Shown here piece by piece: positions 54,312-63,613 of a stretch of 64,000 nucleotides of DNA (within the stretch, counting starts at the first letter, position 1; each line of letters starts with the position of its first letter). Source of the DNA: Methylomicrobium sp. wino1 (GTDB lineage Bacteria; Pseudomonadota; Gammaproteobacteria; Methylococcales; Methylomonadaceae); NCBI RefSeq assembly GCF_003932755.1, contig NZ_CP024202.1:3162001-3226000 (forward strand). The letters run 5' to 3'. Position numbers and translations under genes: made by a program. A model generated the notes under the pieces. That model searched no databases, was not told where the DNA came from, and worked only from the letters and a program-made list of their open reading frames with translations.

Positions 54312-55207
54312 ATGCCGTCTGGTCGTTTTGGAGCAAGCCTTATTTGGCCTCACGGAAGACCATTTGGTGCAGCGAAAAACAACATTTGCTCTCATGGATT
54401 TTGTCATTGGAGCTGGCCAGGAAGTTTTTTGAAAAAACCGTTTTGTTCACCGACGACTACGGTGCGCGAATGCTCGTCGACGGTCTCCGTTTGGAGTTCG
54501 ATTGTTTGAGCACCGCTTTGAACGGTCTCGATCACTATGATCAAAAATGGTGGGCATTGGGCAAGATTCATACCTATGCTTCGCAAAAGGAACCTTTCAT
54601 TCACATCGATAATGATGCCTTCTTGTGGAAGCCCTTGCCGATCGACTCGAACACGCCGTTATTCGCGCAAAATCCGGATTATTTCACGGTCGGAGCGTCG
54701 TATTACATGCCGGAGCAAGTCGAATCGTTAATACGAAAGCTCAATGGCTGGTTGCCGAAGGAGTGGGCATGGTACCGAACGAGCGGGCTGCCGCAGAGAG
54801 CGGAGAGTTGCGGTATTTTCGGCGGAAGCAATACCGAATTTATCAACCACTATGCGAAACAAGCGTTCGAGACGGTTGAGCACAGGGCCAATGCAAATTT
54901 ATGGGCTATTTTGAACGATCGGGTCGAAAGAAACATTCTGGTTGAGCAATACTTGCTGTCCGCCTGCATCGAATATCATAAAAATCATTCAGACGGATGG
55001 AATCGGCCAATCGAAGTCAGCTATCTCTTCGAATCGTTGGACGATGCGTTCGATCCCGTAAAAGCCGAAGAGGCCGGCTACACGCATTTGGTCGCAGATG
55101 CCAAGAAAAACAAATCTCTCGCTCAGGATATCGAGCAGAGAGTCCGAATGGATCATCCCGAAGCTTATGAAAACTGTTTGAGATATGTGCACCAAACAAA
55201 GAGCTGA
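54308..55207 (+). CDS. DUF6734-like protein (glycosyltransferase-like), end of eCIS operon
   Basis: A 299-residue protein starting MNAVWSFWSKP at an ATGA overlap with the DUF6519 stop. It has a glycosyltransferase-A-like pattern: LSLELARKFFEKTVLFTDDYGARML, then FIHIDNDAFLWKPLP with a DxD-type metal motif (HIDNDAF, about residue 99), and later CGIFGGSNTEFINHYAKQAFE. Proteins of this type resemble the DUF6734 family. It could modify a particle protein or be a stray; its tight coupling favours a role with the cluster. No signal peptide. Confidence 0.75.
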   Translation: MNAVWSFWSKPYLASRKTIWCSEKQHLLSWILSLELARKFFEKTVLFTDDYGARMLVDGLRLEFDCLSTALNGLDHYDQKWWALGKIHTYASQKEPFIHIDNDAFLWKPLPIDSNTPLFAQNPDYFTVGASYYMPEQVESLIRKLNGWLPKEWAWYRTSGLPQRAESCGIFGGSNTEFINHYAKQAFETVEHRANANLWAILNDRVERNILVEQYLLSACIEYHKNHSDGWNRPIEVSYLFESLDDAFDPVKAEEAGYTHLVADAKKNKSLAQDIEQRVRMDHPEAYENCLRYVHQTKS

Positions 55208-55593
55208 CGGAAGGTCATTCGGATCAACGTCTAATTGAGTCTTCATGAAAAATCGCCGATTAAAGTCGTGTAATTTCCCTTGCGTCCTTCTTGACTCTCC
55301 GCTTTTGTTCCTTCTAGACGATGCTGAGCCCAGTTTTTGCGTTTGGTTGCTGCCATAACACAAGCGATCCACTCTCATCTATCCCATGTCATCGGCCAAT
55401 GAAATGGAACGTAATTTGCATTTGATTAAGCCGCCGAAGTGTCAGCGCTTGCCGGATATCGTCACGGTTACAGAGACCCTGCGATTGTTTATGGCGACCC
55501 ATTCGGTGAGTTACCGGGTGTTTTTTTTTCATGCTCTATAGTCTGGGACTTACCCCTTTGCCTATGTTAGTCCTAATCGGTAAGCTGTGCTTA
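55208..55593. other. Intergenic region after the eCIS operon
   Basis: No intact gene. Contains the tyrosine-recombinase remnant listed next, ending in a run of nine T residues near 55521. Confidence 0.6.
55386..55570 (+). pseudogene. Tyrosine recombinase remnant
   Basis: From ATG 55386 the frame reads MERNLHLIKPPKCQRLP, DIVTVTETLRLFMATHSVSYRVFFF and, after a frameshift in the T-run near 55520, LYSLGL. This matches the segment before the first catalytic Arg of IS91-associated integrases; everything beyond is gone. It suggests past mobile-element activity at the right end of the eCIS cluster. Confidence 0.65.
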
Positions 55594-56028
55594 CTACTGG
55601 GCGCTTGATTCGAGAAAATCGATGTAATCGCCGGAAACAATACAATCAAGATCCTTGGCCGGGCGGTTATAGAGATAAATCCATGCATTCAGCGTTCTAT
55701 TTTTACCGAGAATGACCGGTTCGATGGACCTCGCATATTCGTGGGGCCGAGGGTCGCCGATGGAGCACTGCTCGTAACGGTCGAGCGTGGCTAGGATCAT
55801 TTTCGGATGATCGATTCGGTATATATCGCCTAGCACACGTTCACTGGCTTTGTTGGATTTTACGGCGCCCGGATATTCCCCAAGGTTGAATAGTATACCC
55901 TGAAAATAACCGATCCCGATCCACTCGTTTCGTTGACTTAGCCAGTGCGACATAGGGTGTCCATGATTTCTTCTCAATGTTCCGTATACGAATAGATAAT
56001 CTTTTTGGGGCTTACTGTTAGGTTTCAT
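55594..56028 (-). CDS. Gamma-glutamylcyclotransferase-family protein
   Basis: A 144-residue GGCT/AIG2-like protein. The family start LFVYGTLRRNHGHP holds the YGTLR substrate loop; the later ILATLDRYEQC contains the acidic catalytic position (LDRYE). Such enzymes cyclise gamma-glutamyl groups. Length is normal. It overlaps the end of a tiny membrane-protein ORF by 11 bases on the same strand, so the two are probably cotranscribed. Confidence 0.85.
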   Translation of the reverse strand: MKPNSKPQKDYLFVYGTLRRNHGHPMSHWLSQRNEWIGIGYFQGILFNLGEYPGAVKSNKASERVLGDIYRIDHPKMILATLDRYEQCSIGDPRPHEYARSIEPVILGKNRTLNAWIYLYNRPAKDLDCIVSGDYIDFLESSAQ

Positions 56029-56155
56029 TATTTCGGGTATCGTACATCTTATTTACGGCATCCTTAAACCAGCGCGGCAAAAAAATTACGATGAATAGGA
56101 CAATGATCGCGGCGATCGCTATCGGGCCGATTTCAAGGATCGCCAAAAAAATCAT
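56018..56155 (-). CDS. Small single-span membrane protein
   Basis: A 45-residue ORF: MIFLAILEIGPIAIAAIIVLF then FLPRWFKDAVNKMYDTRNNET, i.e. one membrane helix and a basic cytoplasmic-type tail. It overlaps the following GGCT gene by 11 bases on the same strand. Support is indirect: spacing, the positive-inside tail and the lack of anything on the other strand except repeat-derived sequence. Confidence 0.5.
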   Translation of the reverse strand: MIFLAILEIGPIAIAAIIVLFIVIFLPRWFKDAVNKMYDTRNNET

Positions 56156-56213
56156 TAACAAAGCGTATTTCAATCGTAGGGAAAAAATTCATCAGAATGG
56201 TCTGATTGTTTAT

Positions 56214-56386
56214 ACTCATCGTAGATCAAAATTCGGCACCGGGGTGCCCGTCAAAGGACGCCGTGGATACGTCTCTGTAGACTCTATGCCGTCTCCATGC
56301 TGGCAAAGCATTTGCGATCGCCATGGAAGGCGTGAATGTCGATTTTGCAGGAGCAAAAATCGACCTAACATCCAGGCACCTCCTTA
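56214..56386. repeat. Dispersed non-coding repeat, copy B
   Basis: Reverse-oriented match to copy A at 3475-3603, with a 12-bp-stem hairpin at about 56338-56364. It fills most of the gap between the membrane-protein ORF and the HAD gene (56156-56460). Confidence 0.75.
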
Positions 56387-56460
56387 GTCACTATTAAAAT
56401 TAAGGTATAGTTAATTAATATCATGGGTAATGAGTTACCCTCGCCGGAAAAAGCGAATTG

Positions 56461-57147
56461 CTATTTTTGAAAATGGTGAGTAGGGCAATGAGCGTTACGC
56501 AAACTGATAATCGGCCAATTCGATTGTTCCGCATAGGCTTTTAGTTTTTCGTCGGGATCGACTGCCACCGGATTTTGCACTCGATTCAACAGAGGCAAGT
56601 CGTTGTGCGAATCGCTGTAAAACCAGCTGTTTGCCAACGTTTCTTCCGAGGATGTCAGCCAGTCTTTCAGTAAAGCGACCTTGCCGTCTTGGAAGCAAGG
56701 CGTGCCGCTGAAATTGCCGGTATATCGACCGTCGATGAATTCCGGGGTGGTCGCCAACAAGTGTTCGATACCGTAAAGCTTGGCGATCGGTTCGGTGACG
56801 AAGCGATTGGTTGCTGTAATAACCATCAGCGTATCGCCTTTGGCCTTGTGTTTGTCGATCAAAGTTTGGGCCGGTTTGAGCATTAACGGTTTGATGATTT
56901 CTTCGACAAATTGTTCGCGCCATTCAAACAGTTGCCTAGGGGTATGCTCAGATAAGGGTCTTAATGAAAAGTTAAGAAATTCCACGATATCCAGACAGCC
57001 TTGTTTGTAATCGTCATAAAATTTGGCATTGGCCGCTTCATATTGGGCTTTGTCGACAATGCCTCTATCGACTAAAAATTGCCCCCATAAATAATCGCTG
57101 TCATCGGCGATTAAGGTGTTATCTAAATCGAAGATCGCTAAACTCAC
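56461..57147 (-). CDS. HAD-superfamily IB phosphatase, SerB-like
   Basis: A 228-residue haloacid-dehalogenase-fold phosphatase. Motif I is LAIFDLDNTLIADDSDY (nucleophile Asp in DxDxT), motif II ITATNRF, motif III with Lys in DGKVALLK, and motif IV YSDSHNDLPLL. The cap helices (residues 15-80) match class IB enzymes such as phosphoserine phosphatase-like proteins. Substrate not determined. Divergent from rppH with a 261-base gap between them. Confidence 0.88.
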   Translation of the reverse strand: MSLAIFDLDNTLIADDSDYLWGQFLVDRGIVDKAQYEAANAKFYDDYKQGCLDIVEFLNFSLRPLSEHTPRQLFEWREQFVEEIIKPLMLKPAQTLIDKHKAKGDTLMVITATNRFVTEPIAKLYGIEHLLATTPEFIDGRYTGNFSGTPCFQDGKVALLKDWLTSSEETLANSWFYSDSHNDLPLLNRVQNPVAVDPDEKLKAYAEQSNWPIISLRNAHCPTHHFQK

Positions 57148-57408
57148 TGTTGTAACCTATTGAAAAGTTTTAAAGGGCATCGCGCTATAGCCTTGTTGAT
57201 TGTTTTGTGGAACAATAACGCAATATTTTAAATCCCTGGTTTACCGGGCCATTCTAACACTTAGGAAAATGACGCTGTAGTTCTCCAATCCGATTATTTT
57301 GTCCTCAACTTACTCGGGGGCAGAAATAGGGTCAGGTAGCGATTTGTGCGGTTGATCGTCTCCAGTGTAGGAGCCTTAGTCATCAGGCTTATATTGACAG
57401 GTTTTAAC

Positions 57409-57945
57409 ATGATTGACTCAAAAGGATACCGGCCCAATGTCGGCATCATCCTTTGCAATGACGAGGGTCGCGTGTTTTGGGCTAAGCGTACGGGCGCTAA
57501 TTCATGGCAGTTTCCGCAAGGGGGCATCAATGAAGGCGAGGACCCGGAGCAGGCGATGTATCGGGAGTTGTGGGAGGAGACGGGTTTGCGTTCCGAACAC
57601 GTTCAATTGCTAGGCAGGACTCGATATTGGTTGCGCTATCAATTGCCGGAACGCTACATGCGCAAAAACTCGTGGCCATTATGCATAGGGCAAAAACAAA
57701 TTTGGTTTATTCTTCGTTTATTGACGCAAGATTCGGACGTACGATTCGATTGCGGGGCCAAGCCGGAATTCGACGGTTGGCGTTGGGTGGATTATTGGGA
57801 GCCGCTCAAGGACGTCGTGTATTTCAAACGTAAAGTCTATCGCAGGGCAATGTCCGAGTTAGGTGAAATTTTATTGGCCGATTCGGTGCCGGTCAAGGCG
57901 GACGGTTTTTTAGCCAAGAAGTGGCAGCAACACAAAGCCCGGTGA
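57409..57945 (+). CDS. rppH: RNA pyrophosphohydrolase
   Basis: A 178-residue Nudix enzyme that removes pyrophosphate from 5'-triphosphorylated mRNA and so starts RNase E-dependent decay. The Nudix box [20 protein letters not shown] lies at about residue 37, preceded by the RppH-typical [11 protein letters not shown] start and NSWQFPQ. ATG 57409 is chosen because RppH starts at MID-x-x-GYRPN; the 21-residue upstream extension lacks a ribosome site and is not conserved in the family. Confidence 0.95.
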   Translation: MIDSKGYRPNVGIILCNDEGRVFWAKRTGANSWQFPQGGINEGEDPEQAMYRELWEETGLRSEHVQLLGRTRYWLRYQLPERYMRKNSWPLCIGQKQIWFILRLLTQDSDVRFDCGAKPEFDGWRWVDYWEPLKDVVYFKRKVYRRAMSELGEILLADSVPVKADGFLAKKWQQHKAR

Positions 57946-58047
57946 TTTATACTTTACGCGGCTATATTTGGCGAGAATAAGGTATCGAAAAATATATGAT
58001 AATGTTCGATGCCCTGGTTCATCGGCACTACGTATGTTAAAGCTGGG

Positions 58048-58848
58048 TTAATATTCCGTACAGCTCCGGTCGATTTCTTGCAGAATGCCCGGCAGACGGT
58101 GAACTTGGGTCGTGATCTCGCCGTTCGAATGCAATTCAATGGTTCGGTAGCCCGGCATTAGGTCGTCTAACGTAAACCGAGAGCATAATGGTTTGAATTG
58201 GAAGCAAGTCGATGGCGTGCCCAATATTCTTAGCGAGTTCAAGTAAATATCCATTTCTTGATGAATATGCCCGGTCGTGATGCCCCTGATTTGCGGATAG
58301 CGGCCCGTAATCTCTAAAAATTCATCACTGTTTTTGATGATCATCGTGTCCATCCAACTACTTCGGGTTGGCACACAGTGGTGATGAACCGCAATCAACG
58401 TAAAAAGAGTCGGGTTTTTTTTTAGCGCGCCTTCAATAAACTTCAATTCGTTTTGACTGAGGCTTCCCTCGGCTTTTCCCGGTATCTGGCTATTCAGGCA
58501 AAGCACTTGCCAATGCTCGAATTTGATCTGTTTCTTACAGCTGATGTTGTCTTGGCTTAGCCGTTGCTGCATTAAAGCATAATCGTCGTGATTGCCCGGA
58601 AGGCATAGTGTATCGACTGCTAATGTTTGTAGTCGATCGAAAATTCTTTGATAAGCTTCAGGGCAGGGGTCTTGAGTCAAGTCGCCGGTGACTAATACCA
58701 AATCATAATGCGTGTTAGTTTGCCGCACATGTTGCAATACGGCCTCGAAATAAAATTCGGTGTCGACCCCCAGCATTTTTTCACCGGGGCACGGTAGAAT
58801 GTGTAGGTCGGTTAATTGTAATAGCGATAACGTGCCTTGAGTGCTCAT
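58048..58848 (-). CDS. cpdA: 3',5'-cyclic AMP phosphodiesterase CpdA
   Basis: A 266-residue class III phosphodiesterase. The metallophosphoesterase motifs are all present: QLTDLHI (Asp-x-His), VTGDLTQDP, LPGNHDD, AVHHHCVP and TGHIHQEMD. It lowers cyclic AMP. It is the last gene of the minus-strand group (argD-argF-SH3-ilvD-argA-cpdA), 10 bases downstream of argA. The annotation as CpdA rests on the motif set and size. Confidence 0.9.
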   Translation of the reverse strand: MSTQGTLSLLQLTDLHILPCPGEKMLGVDTEFYFEAVLQHVRQTNTHYDLVLVTGDLTQDPCPEAYQRIFDRLQTLAVDTLCLPGNHDDYALMQQRLSQDNISCKKQIKFEHWQVLCLNSQIPGKAEGSLSQNELKFIEGALKKNPTLFTLIAVHHHCVPTRSSWMDTMIIKNSDEFLEITGRYPQIRGITTGHIHQEMDIYLNSLRILGTPSTCFQFKPLCSRFTLDDLMPGYRTIELHSNGEITTQVHRLPGILQEIDRSCTEY

Positions 58849-58858
58849 GGGCCTTAAT

Positions 58859-60196
58859 TCAGATGGGTTTGCACAATATTTTAGACTTACGCTGCGGATT
58901 GTAGACCGATTTTAGCTGTTCGGGCAGCGTTTCGACTGCGGATGGCGCAAATCCGCGCTCTAAGAACCAATGGCTGGTTTGCGTCGTGAGCGCAAAAATT
59001 CGCTGCATGCCTAGCATTTTCGCTTTGTGTTGCAAATGTTCCAATAATCGCCCGGCTCTAGCCGAGCCTCGGTAATCGGGATGTACGGCCAGACAGGCGA
59101 TCATGCCGGCGTGTTCGTTTTCGATCGAATGCAGTGCGGTACAGCCGATAATTAGACCGTCCCGTTCGATAATAATATAGTCTCCGATCTCCATTTCCAG
59201 TTTTTCCCGCGAACGTTTAACTAGAATACCTTGTTCTTCCAGAGGTATGATGAGCTCTAAGATGCCGCCGATGTCGTTTAATGTTGCTTGGCGCAGTTCT
59301 TCATAGGGTGTTGAGCTAATTAATGTGCCCGTGCCGTCTCGACTGAATAATTCTAAAAGCAGACCGCCGTCTTGATGGCGATTGACAAGATGGACACGGT
59401 CAACGCCGGATTGACAGCCATGGATCGCGGCCTGTAAAGGCAGGCCGATCTTTTGTTCTAAATCCGGAAAGCGACCAATAAATTGTTGGGTTTCGGCGGT
59501 TGTCATTTGCCGAATCTTTTCGCTGCTTTCAGGATGATTAATGCTTTGTTCGGTTAATAACAGCAGTTTTTCCGCTTTTAAAGCGATCGCAATTTCAGTG
59601 GCCACTTTTTCTGCCGACAAATTGAATGCTTCGCCGCTCGGCGAATAACCGACCGGGGAGATTAATACAACCGAATTCATGTCCAACTGTTGATGGATGG
59701 CTTGGCTGTCGATTCTGCGTACTTCGCCGGTATGGCCGTAATCGACGCCGTCTATGATGCCGATTGGCTTTGCAATGACAAAATTACCCGATACGACGCG
59801 TATTTTGGCACCGGCCATCGGTGAGTTGGCCAGTCCCATCGATAAGAGTGTTTCGATTTCGACTCGGACGAGGCCGGCAGCTTCTTTGACGCATTGTAGC
59901 GCCAATTCGTCGGTGACTCGGAGATCCCTATGAAAACGAGGAGCGACATTTTGTTTGCGTAGGCAGGTATCGATTTGAGGGCGAATGCCATGTACCAGAA
60001 CTAGTCGTATCCCCAGGCTGTTGAGTAGCGCGAAATCATGAACATGATGCGCGAACCCCGAGTCATGGACTGCCTCGCCGCCGAATGAAACGACAAAGGT
60101 ACGGCCCCGATGGGCATGTATATAAGGAGAGGAGTCTCTGAACCAGTTGACAAAATCGTGGCTCAGAGACGAGGCCGGTAAATTAGAATCGATCAC
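58859..60196 (-). CDS. argA: Amino-acid N-acetyltransferase (N-acetylglutamate synthase)
   Basis: A 445-residue two-domain enzyme: amino-acid-kinase fold (about 1-290, VLVHGIRPQIDTCLR and GLVRVEIETLLSMGLA) followed by a GNAT domain (about 300-445; acetyl-CoA loop VHPDYRGSARAGRLLEHL). It makes N-acetylglutamate for arginine synthesis and is normally inhibited by arginine through the kinase-like domain. Length is standard. Downstream of ilvD with a 30-base gap. Confidence 0.95.
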   Translation of the reverse strand: MIDSNLPASSLSHDFVNWFRDSSPYIHAHRGRTFVVSFGGEAVHDSGFAHHVHDFALLNSLGIRLVLVHGIRPQIDTCLRKQNVAPRFHRDLRVTDELALQCVKEAAGLVRVEIETLLSMGLANSPMAGAKIRVVSGNFVIAKPIGIIDGVDYGHTGEVRRIDSQAIHQQLDMNSVVLISPVGYSPSGEAFNLSAEKVATEIAIALKAEKLLLLTEQSINHPESSEKIRQMTTAETQQFIGRFPDLEQKIGLPLQAAIHGCQSGVDRVHLVNRHQDGGLLLELFSRDGTGTLISSTPYEELRQATLNDIGGILELIIPLEEQGILVKRSREKLEMEIGDYIIIERDGLIIGCTALHSIENEHAGMIACLAVHPDYRGSARAGRLLEHLQHKAKMLGMQRIFALTTQTSHWFLERGFAPSAVETLPEQLKSVYNPQRKSKILCKPI

Positions 60197-60226
60197 AAAA
60201 ATATTGACGCGGTCAATTTTTCGCGA

Positions 60227-61924
60227 TCAATCTAAATTGTCGGTGACGGCACCTTTCGAAGCCGAACTGACCAATTTGGCAAATTTCGCCAATACGCCGC
60301 GCGTGTATTTTGGAGCGGGTTGTTGCCATTTTTCCATGCGACGATTCATTTCGTGCTCGTTGATATGTAAGGTTAATTCGTTGTTTTCGGCATCGATAGT
60401 AATGGAGTCACCGTTCTGTACGATGGCTAACGGGCCTCCGGTGTAGGCCTCAGGGGTGATATGTCCGACCACGAAGCCATGTGTGCCGCCTGAAAATCGG
60501 CCGTCAGTGATCAATGCGACGTCTTTGCCTAAGCCTTTACCCATGACAGCCGAAGTCGGCGACAACATTTCGCGCATGCCGGGGCCGCCTTTCGGGCCTT
60601 CGTAACGAATCACGATGATGTCGCCTTTGACGATATTGCCGTTCAAAATGCTTTGCAATGCCTGCTCTTCGGCATCGAATACTTTCGCTTTGCCGGTAAA
60701 CAAAAGACCTTCCTTGCCGGTAATTTTCGCGACCGCGCCTTCCGGAGCCAGATTGCCGTATAAAATAACCAAGTGACTGTCTTTTTTAATCGGATTGTTG
60801 AAGGAATGGATCATATCCTGACCATCAGGATATGGTTTGACATCGGCAAGGTTCTCGGCAAGCGTTTTGCCGGTGACGGTCAAGCAATTGCCGTGCAGTA
60901 AGCCGCGATCTAATAAAATCTTCATCAACGGCTGAATGCCGCCGATTTCTATTAGCTCGGCCATTTGATATTTTCCGCTCGGCTTCAGGTCGGCCAGCAT
61001 CGGAACGTTTTTGCCGATGCGGCTGAAATCGTCGAGTGTAACATCGACACCGGTTGCATTAGCCATCGCAATCAAATGTAACACCGAATTGGTCGAGCCG
61101 CCGAGTGCGATAACGATCGTGATCGCATTTTCGAAGGCTTCTTTGGTCATGATGTCGCGCGGCTTGATGTCTTTCGCGAGCAATTCGAGTACAGCCGTGC
61201 CGGCGCGCTCGCAGTCTAGGCGTTTGTCATCGGAAACCGCGGCTTGCGCCGAGCTGTTCGGTAAGCTCATACCCAACGCTTCGATCGCCGAAGCCATCGT
61301 GTTCGCGGTATACATACCGCCGCAGGAGCCCGCGCCGGGTATTGCTTTCGCTTCGATTTGAGCGAGTTCTTCGTCGTCGATTTTATTGTTTGCGCGCGCG
61401 CCGACGGCTTCGAAAACCGAGACGACATCGAGTTTTTTATCTTTATGGCATCCCGGTAGAATTGTACCGCCGTAAACGAAAATAGCCGGGCGGTTTAGGC
61501 GCGATAAGGCGATCATGCAGCCGGGCATGTTTTTATCGCAGCCGCCGATCGCAACGACGCCGTCGAAGCCTTGACAGCCGACCACGGTTTCAATCGAGTC
61601 GGCAATGACTTCACGGGAAACCAGCGAGTATTTCATGCCTTCGGTACCCATCGAAATACCGTCGGAGATCGTGATGGTATTGAAAATAACCGCTTTGCCG
61701 CCGGATTTATCGACGCCTCGAGCTGCATCGTCGGCGAGCCGATTAATATGCATGTTACAGGGAGTTACCATGCTCCAAGTTGAAGCGACGCCGATTTGCG
61801 GTTTTTTGAAGTCTTCATTTTTAAAGCCAACTGCATGCAGCATTGCGCGGCTTGGCGCGCGCTCCATGCCATCAACGACTTGTGATGAAAAGCGTCTTGT
61901 GGATTTGTCACCTGAATTTGCCAT
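60227..61924 (-). CDS. ilvD: Dihydroxy-acid dehydratase
   Basis: A 565-residue Fe-S dehydratase of valine and isoleucine synthesis. The cluster and Mg ligands lie in [20 protein letters not shown] and [14 protein letters not shown], both present. Near the C-terminus [19 protein letters not shown] is the carbamylated-Lys/active-site region typical of IlvD. ATG 61924 is chosen (AGGA at 6-7 bases) over the in-frame TTG 21 bases upstream. Its neighbours are arginine genes, so this group mixes branched-chain and arginine pathways. Confidence 0.96.
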   Translation of the reverse strand: MANSGDKSTRRFSSQVVDGMERAPSRAMLHAVGFKNEDFKKPQIGVASTWSMVTPCNMHINRLADDAARGVDKSGGKAVIFNTITISDGISMGTEGMKYSLVSREVIADSIETVVGCQGFDGVVAIGGCDKNMPGCMIALSRLNRPAIFVYGGTILPGCHKDKKLDVVSVFEAVGARANNKIDDEELAQIEAKAIPGAGSCGGMYTANTMASAIEALGMSLPNSSAQAAVSDDKRLDCERAGTAVLELLAKDIKPRDIMTKEAFENAITIVIALGGSTNSVLHLIAMANATGVDVTLDDFSRIGKNVPMLADLKPSGKYQMAELIEIGGIQPLMKILLDRGLLHGNCLTVTGKTLAENLADVKPYPDGQDMIHSFNNPIKKDSHLVILYGNLAPEGAVAKITGKEGLLFTGKAKVFDAEEQALQSILNGNIVKGDIIVIRYEGPKGGPGMREMLSPTSAVMGKGLGKDVALITDGRFSGGTHGFVVGHITPEAYTGGPLAIVQNGDSITIDAENNELTLHINEHEMNRRMEKWQQPAPKYTRGVLAKFAKLVSSASKGAVTDNLD

Positions 61925-62000
61925 CTGAATTCCTGATGTGTTCAATTGTTAATAGTAGATTGGAGTATCAAGCTAAAGCGGTTGCTTAGGTATACCCATC

Positions 62001-62657
62001 TTAAAACGTATCCCAACTGCTGGTTCGTCGTCCTAGGCTTAGTTTCGGTAATATAAAACCGAGTAAAACGCCTCCTAATGCAAGTATTCCGCCATAGAGA
62101 AACCAGTCTTGATGGGTGTTATCGCGTAAGGCTTGATTTTCTCGTTTTATTTGTTGTAACTCGCGTTCGGCGGAAACGACGCGTTCTTGAAATTGATCGC
62201 GTTGGTTTTTAATGTCGATAGCGCTTGAAGAAATTTGTTTGATTTCAGCAAGTTCCATCATCAATTGGTTGCGCTCGGCCATTAATATCTCGCTAGATTT
62301 AACGGTCTCTTGTAATGAAGTTAACTCGGATTTCAGTCCGGCGTTATCATTTTGAAGTTGTTCGATTTTTTTATTTGCTTGTTCAAGTAGATGACTGTCG
62401 GGCGGCGAGGTTTTTAAAAAACGGGTTAAAATGTATCCTTCGGTACCTTTATTTGTTTTGACATATGAATAACCGGTACTGCCCTCTTCGATCAGCGTCA
62501 ACGGCGTGCCGGAGCGAAGCATTCGCAAAATTTTACTGCGTTCGTTCTCGGCGACTCTGAGTGTTAATTCTAGGTCGTCAGTGACATAAACGGTTTTAGC
62601 TTGGGCAGCATTGATAACAATTGCGGAGAGAATGAAAGCGTATACTAATTTTTTCAC
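62001..62657 (-). CDS. SH3-domain membrane protein (TIGR04211/YgiM-like)
   Basis: A 218-residue protein. A GTG at 62657 gives MKKLVYAFILSAIVINAAQA, a clean signal peptide cleaved before KTVYV, so I prefer it to the ATG 21 bases upstream. The bacterial SH3 domain spans about 22-90 (VTDDLELTLRVAENERSKIL, YVKTNKGTEGYILTRFL), followed by a coiled coil (about 95-175) and a C-terminal membrane span (YGGILALGGVLLGFILP). Similar proteins are tied to cell-envelope maintenance. About 30 bases downstream of argF. Confidence 0.88.
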   Translation of the reverse strand: MKKLVYAFILSAIVINAAQAKTVYVTDDLELTLRVAENERSKILRMLRSGTPLTLIEEGSTGYSYVKTNKGTEGYILTRFLKTSPPDSHLLEQANKKIEQLQNDNAGLKSELTSLQETVKSSEILMAERNQLMMELAEIKQISSSAIDIKNQRDQFQERVVSAERELQQIKRENQALRDNTHQDWFLYGGILALGGVLLGFILPKLSLGRRTSSWDTF

Positions 62658-62710
62658 GGGTATCCTTGATGCAGGCATAGTTGCATTATTGTATAGGAGT
62701 AGGTCAAATT

Positions 62711-63613
62711 TTACTTGTCACTCATTAATAATTCCAGCAAAGCCTTTTGTGCGTGTAGACGATTTTCCGCTTCGGGGAAGACGACGCTTTGAGGACCGTC
62801 GATGACTTCGGCAGTGACTTCCTCGTTTCGATGTGCGGGGAGGCAATGCATGAAAAGCGCGTCCTGGTTTGCCGCATCCATGACTCGTTCGCTGACTTGA
62901 TAATTCTTGAAAGCTATTTCGCGCTGTTTTTGCTGTTCTTCGTGGCCCATACTGGCCCATACATCGGTGACAATCAAGTCCGAAGCTTTTGCCGCTTGTT
63001 CGGGGGTATTAAAAAACTCAATGTGCGACCGTCCGGTTTCCACTATTGCCGGGTTCGGTTCATAGCCCTGCGGGCAGGCAATATGTAATTTAAAGTTCAA
63101 TAACTTTGCTGCGTTGATATAGGAGTGACACATATTATTGCCGTCCCCAATCCAGGTAACAGTTTTGTCTTCTATGTCGCCGCGATATTCGAAATAAGTC
63201 TGCATATCGGCAAGTAGCTGGCAAGGGTGCAGAAGATCAGTAAGGCCGTTGATAACCGGAACGCTGGAATATCTTGCGATCGTGGTAACCGTTTCATGTT
63301 TAAACGTTCTCAACATGATGCCGTCGACCATGCTTGAGATGACTTTTGCGCTGTCTTGCAATGGTTCGCCGCGGCCGAGTTGCGTGTCTCGCGGCGATAA
63401 AAATAAAGCCGAACCGCCCAAGTGGATCATGCCGGTCTCGAACGAGATACGAGTTCGTGTCGAGGATTTTTCAAAAATCATGGCAAGAACTTTACCTTTT
63501 AAAGGTTGATAGTTCGGATCACGATATTTTTTTAACTCGATTGCCCGATCGATTAAGGTTCGAACTTCGGTCGAAGTTAGATCATTTAGGCTAATAAAGT
63601 GTCTAGGGTTCAT
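62711..63613 (-). CDS. argF: Ornithine carbamoyltransferase
   Basis: A 300-residue transcarbamylase producing citrulline. Carbamoyl-phosphate motif [12 protein letters not shown] (about 48-59), HPCQ (about 130) and the ornithine-binding HCLPAHR (about 266) are present; length is standard. It starts at ATG 63613 and overlaps the argD stop by 11 bases, so translation follows argD. Confidence 0.97.
   Translation of the reverse strand: MNPRHFISLNDLTSTEVRTLIDRAIELKKYRDPNYQPLKGKVLAMIFEKSSTRTRISFETGMIHLGGSALFLSPRDTQLGRGEPLQDSAKVISSMVDGIMLRTFKHETVTTIARYSSVPVINGLTDLLHPCQLLADMQTYFEYRGDIEDKTVTWIGDGNNMCHSYINAAKLLNFKLHIACPQGYEPNPAIVETGRSHIEFFNTPEQAAKASDLIVTDVWASMGHEEQQKQREIAFKNYQVSERVMDAANQDALFMHCLPAHRNEEVTAEVIDGPQSVVFPEAENRLHAQKALLELLMSDK

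Larger units (their letters stand above)
26174..55207 (+). other. Extracellular contractile injection system (eCIS) gene cluster
   Basis: About 29 kb, all on one strand, mostly 1-4-base overlaps, encoding sheath, tube, hub, spike, tip, baseplate, cap and AAA+ ATPase components plus the DUF4157 marker of eCIS loci. No capsid, portal, terminase, lysis or integrase gene and no T6SS membrane complex are present, so this is a free or membrane-bound phage-tail-like particle of the Afp/PVC/MAC class. A clear tape-measure gene was not found. Two non-coding elements (36539-36700 and 38363-38908) interrupt the otherwise tight spacing around the DUF4157 genes and the protease. Confidence 0.93.

Noticed and set aside
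26174..55207. Prophage
   Set aside because: No capsid, portal, terminase, lysis or phage replication genes; DUF4157 and AAA+ ATPase point to an eCIS.
26174..55207. Type VI secretion system
   Set aside because: No TssJLM membrane complex, ClpV or Hcp; single sheath gene of gp18 type and eCIS markers instead of TssBC.
56091..56387. 98-residue plus-strand ORF
   Set aside because: Runs antisense to the small membrane ORF and into the dispersed repeat; reads as repeat-derived.
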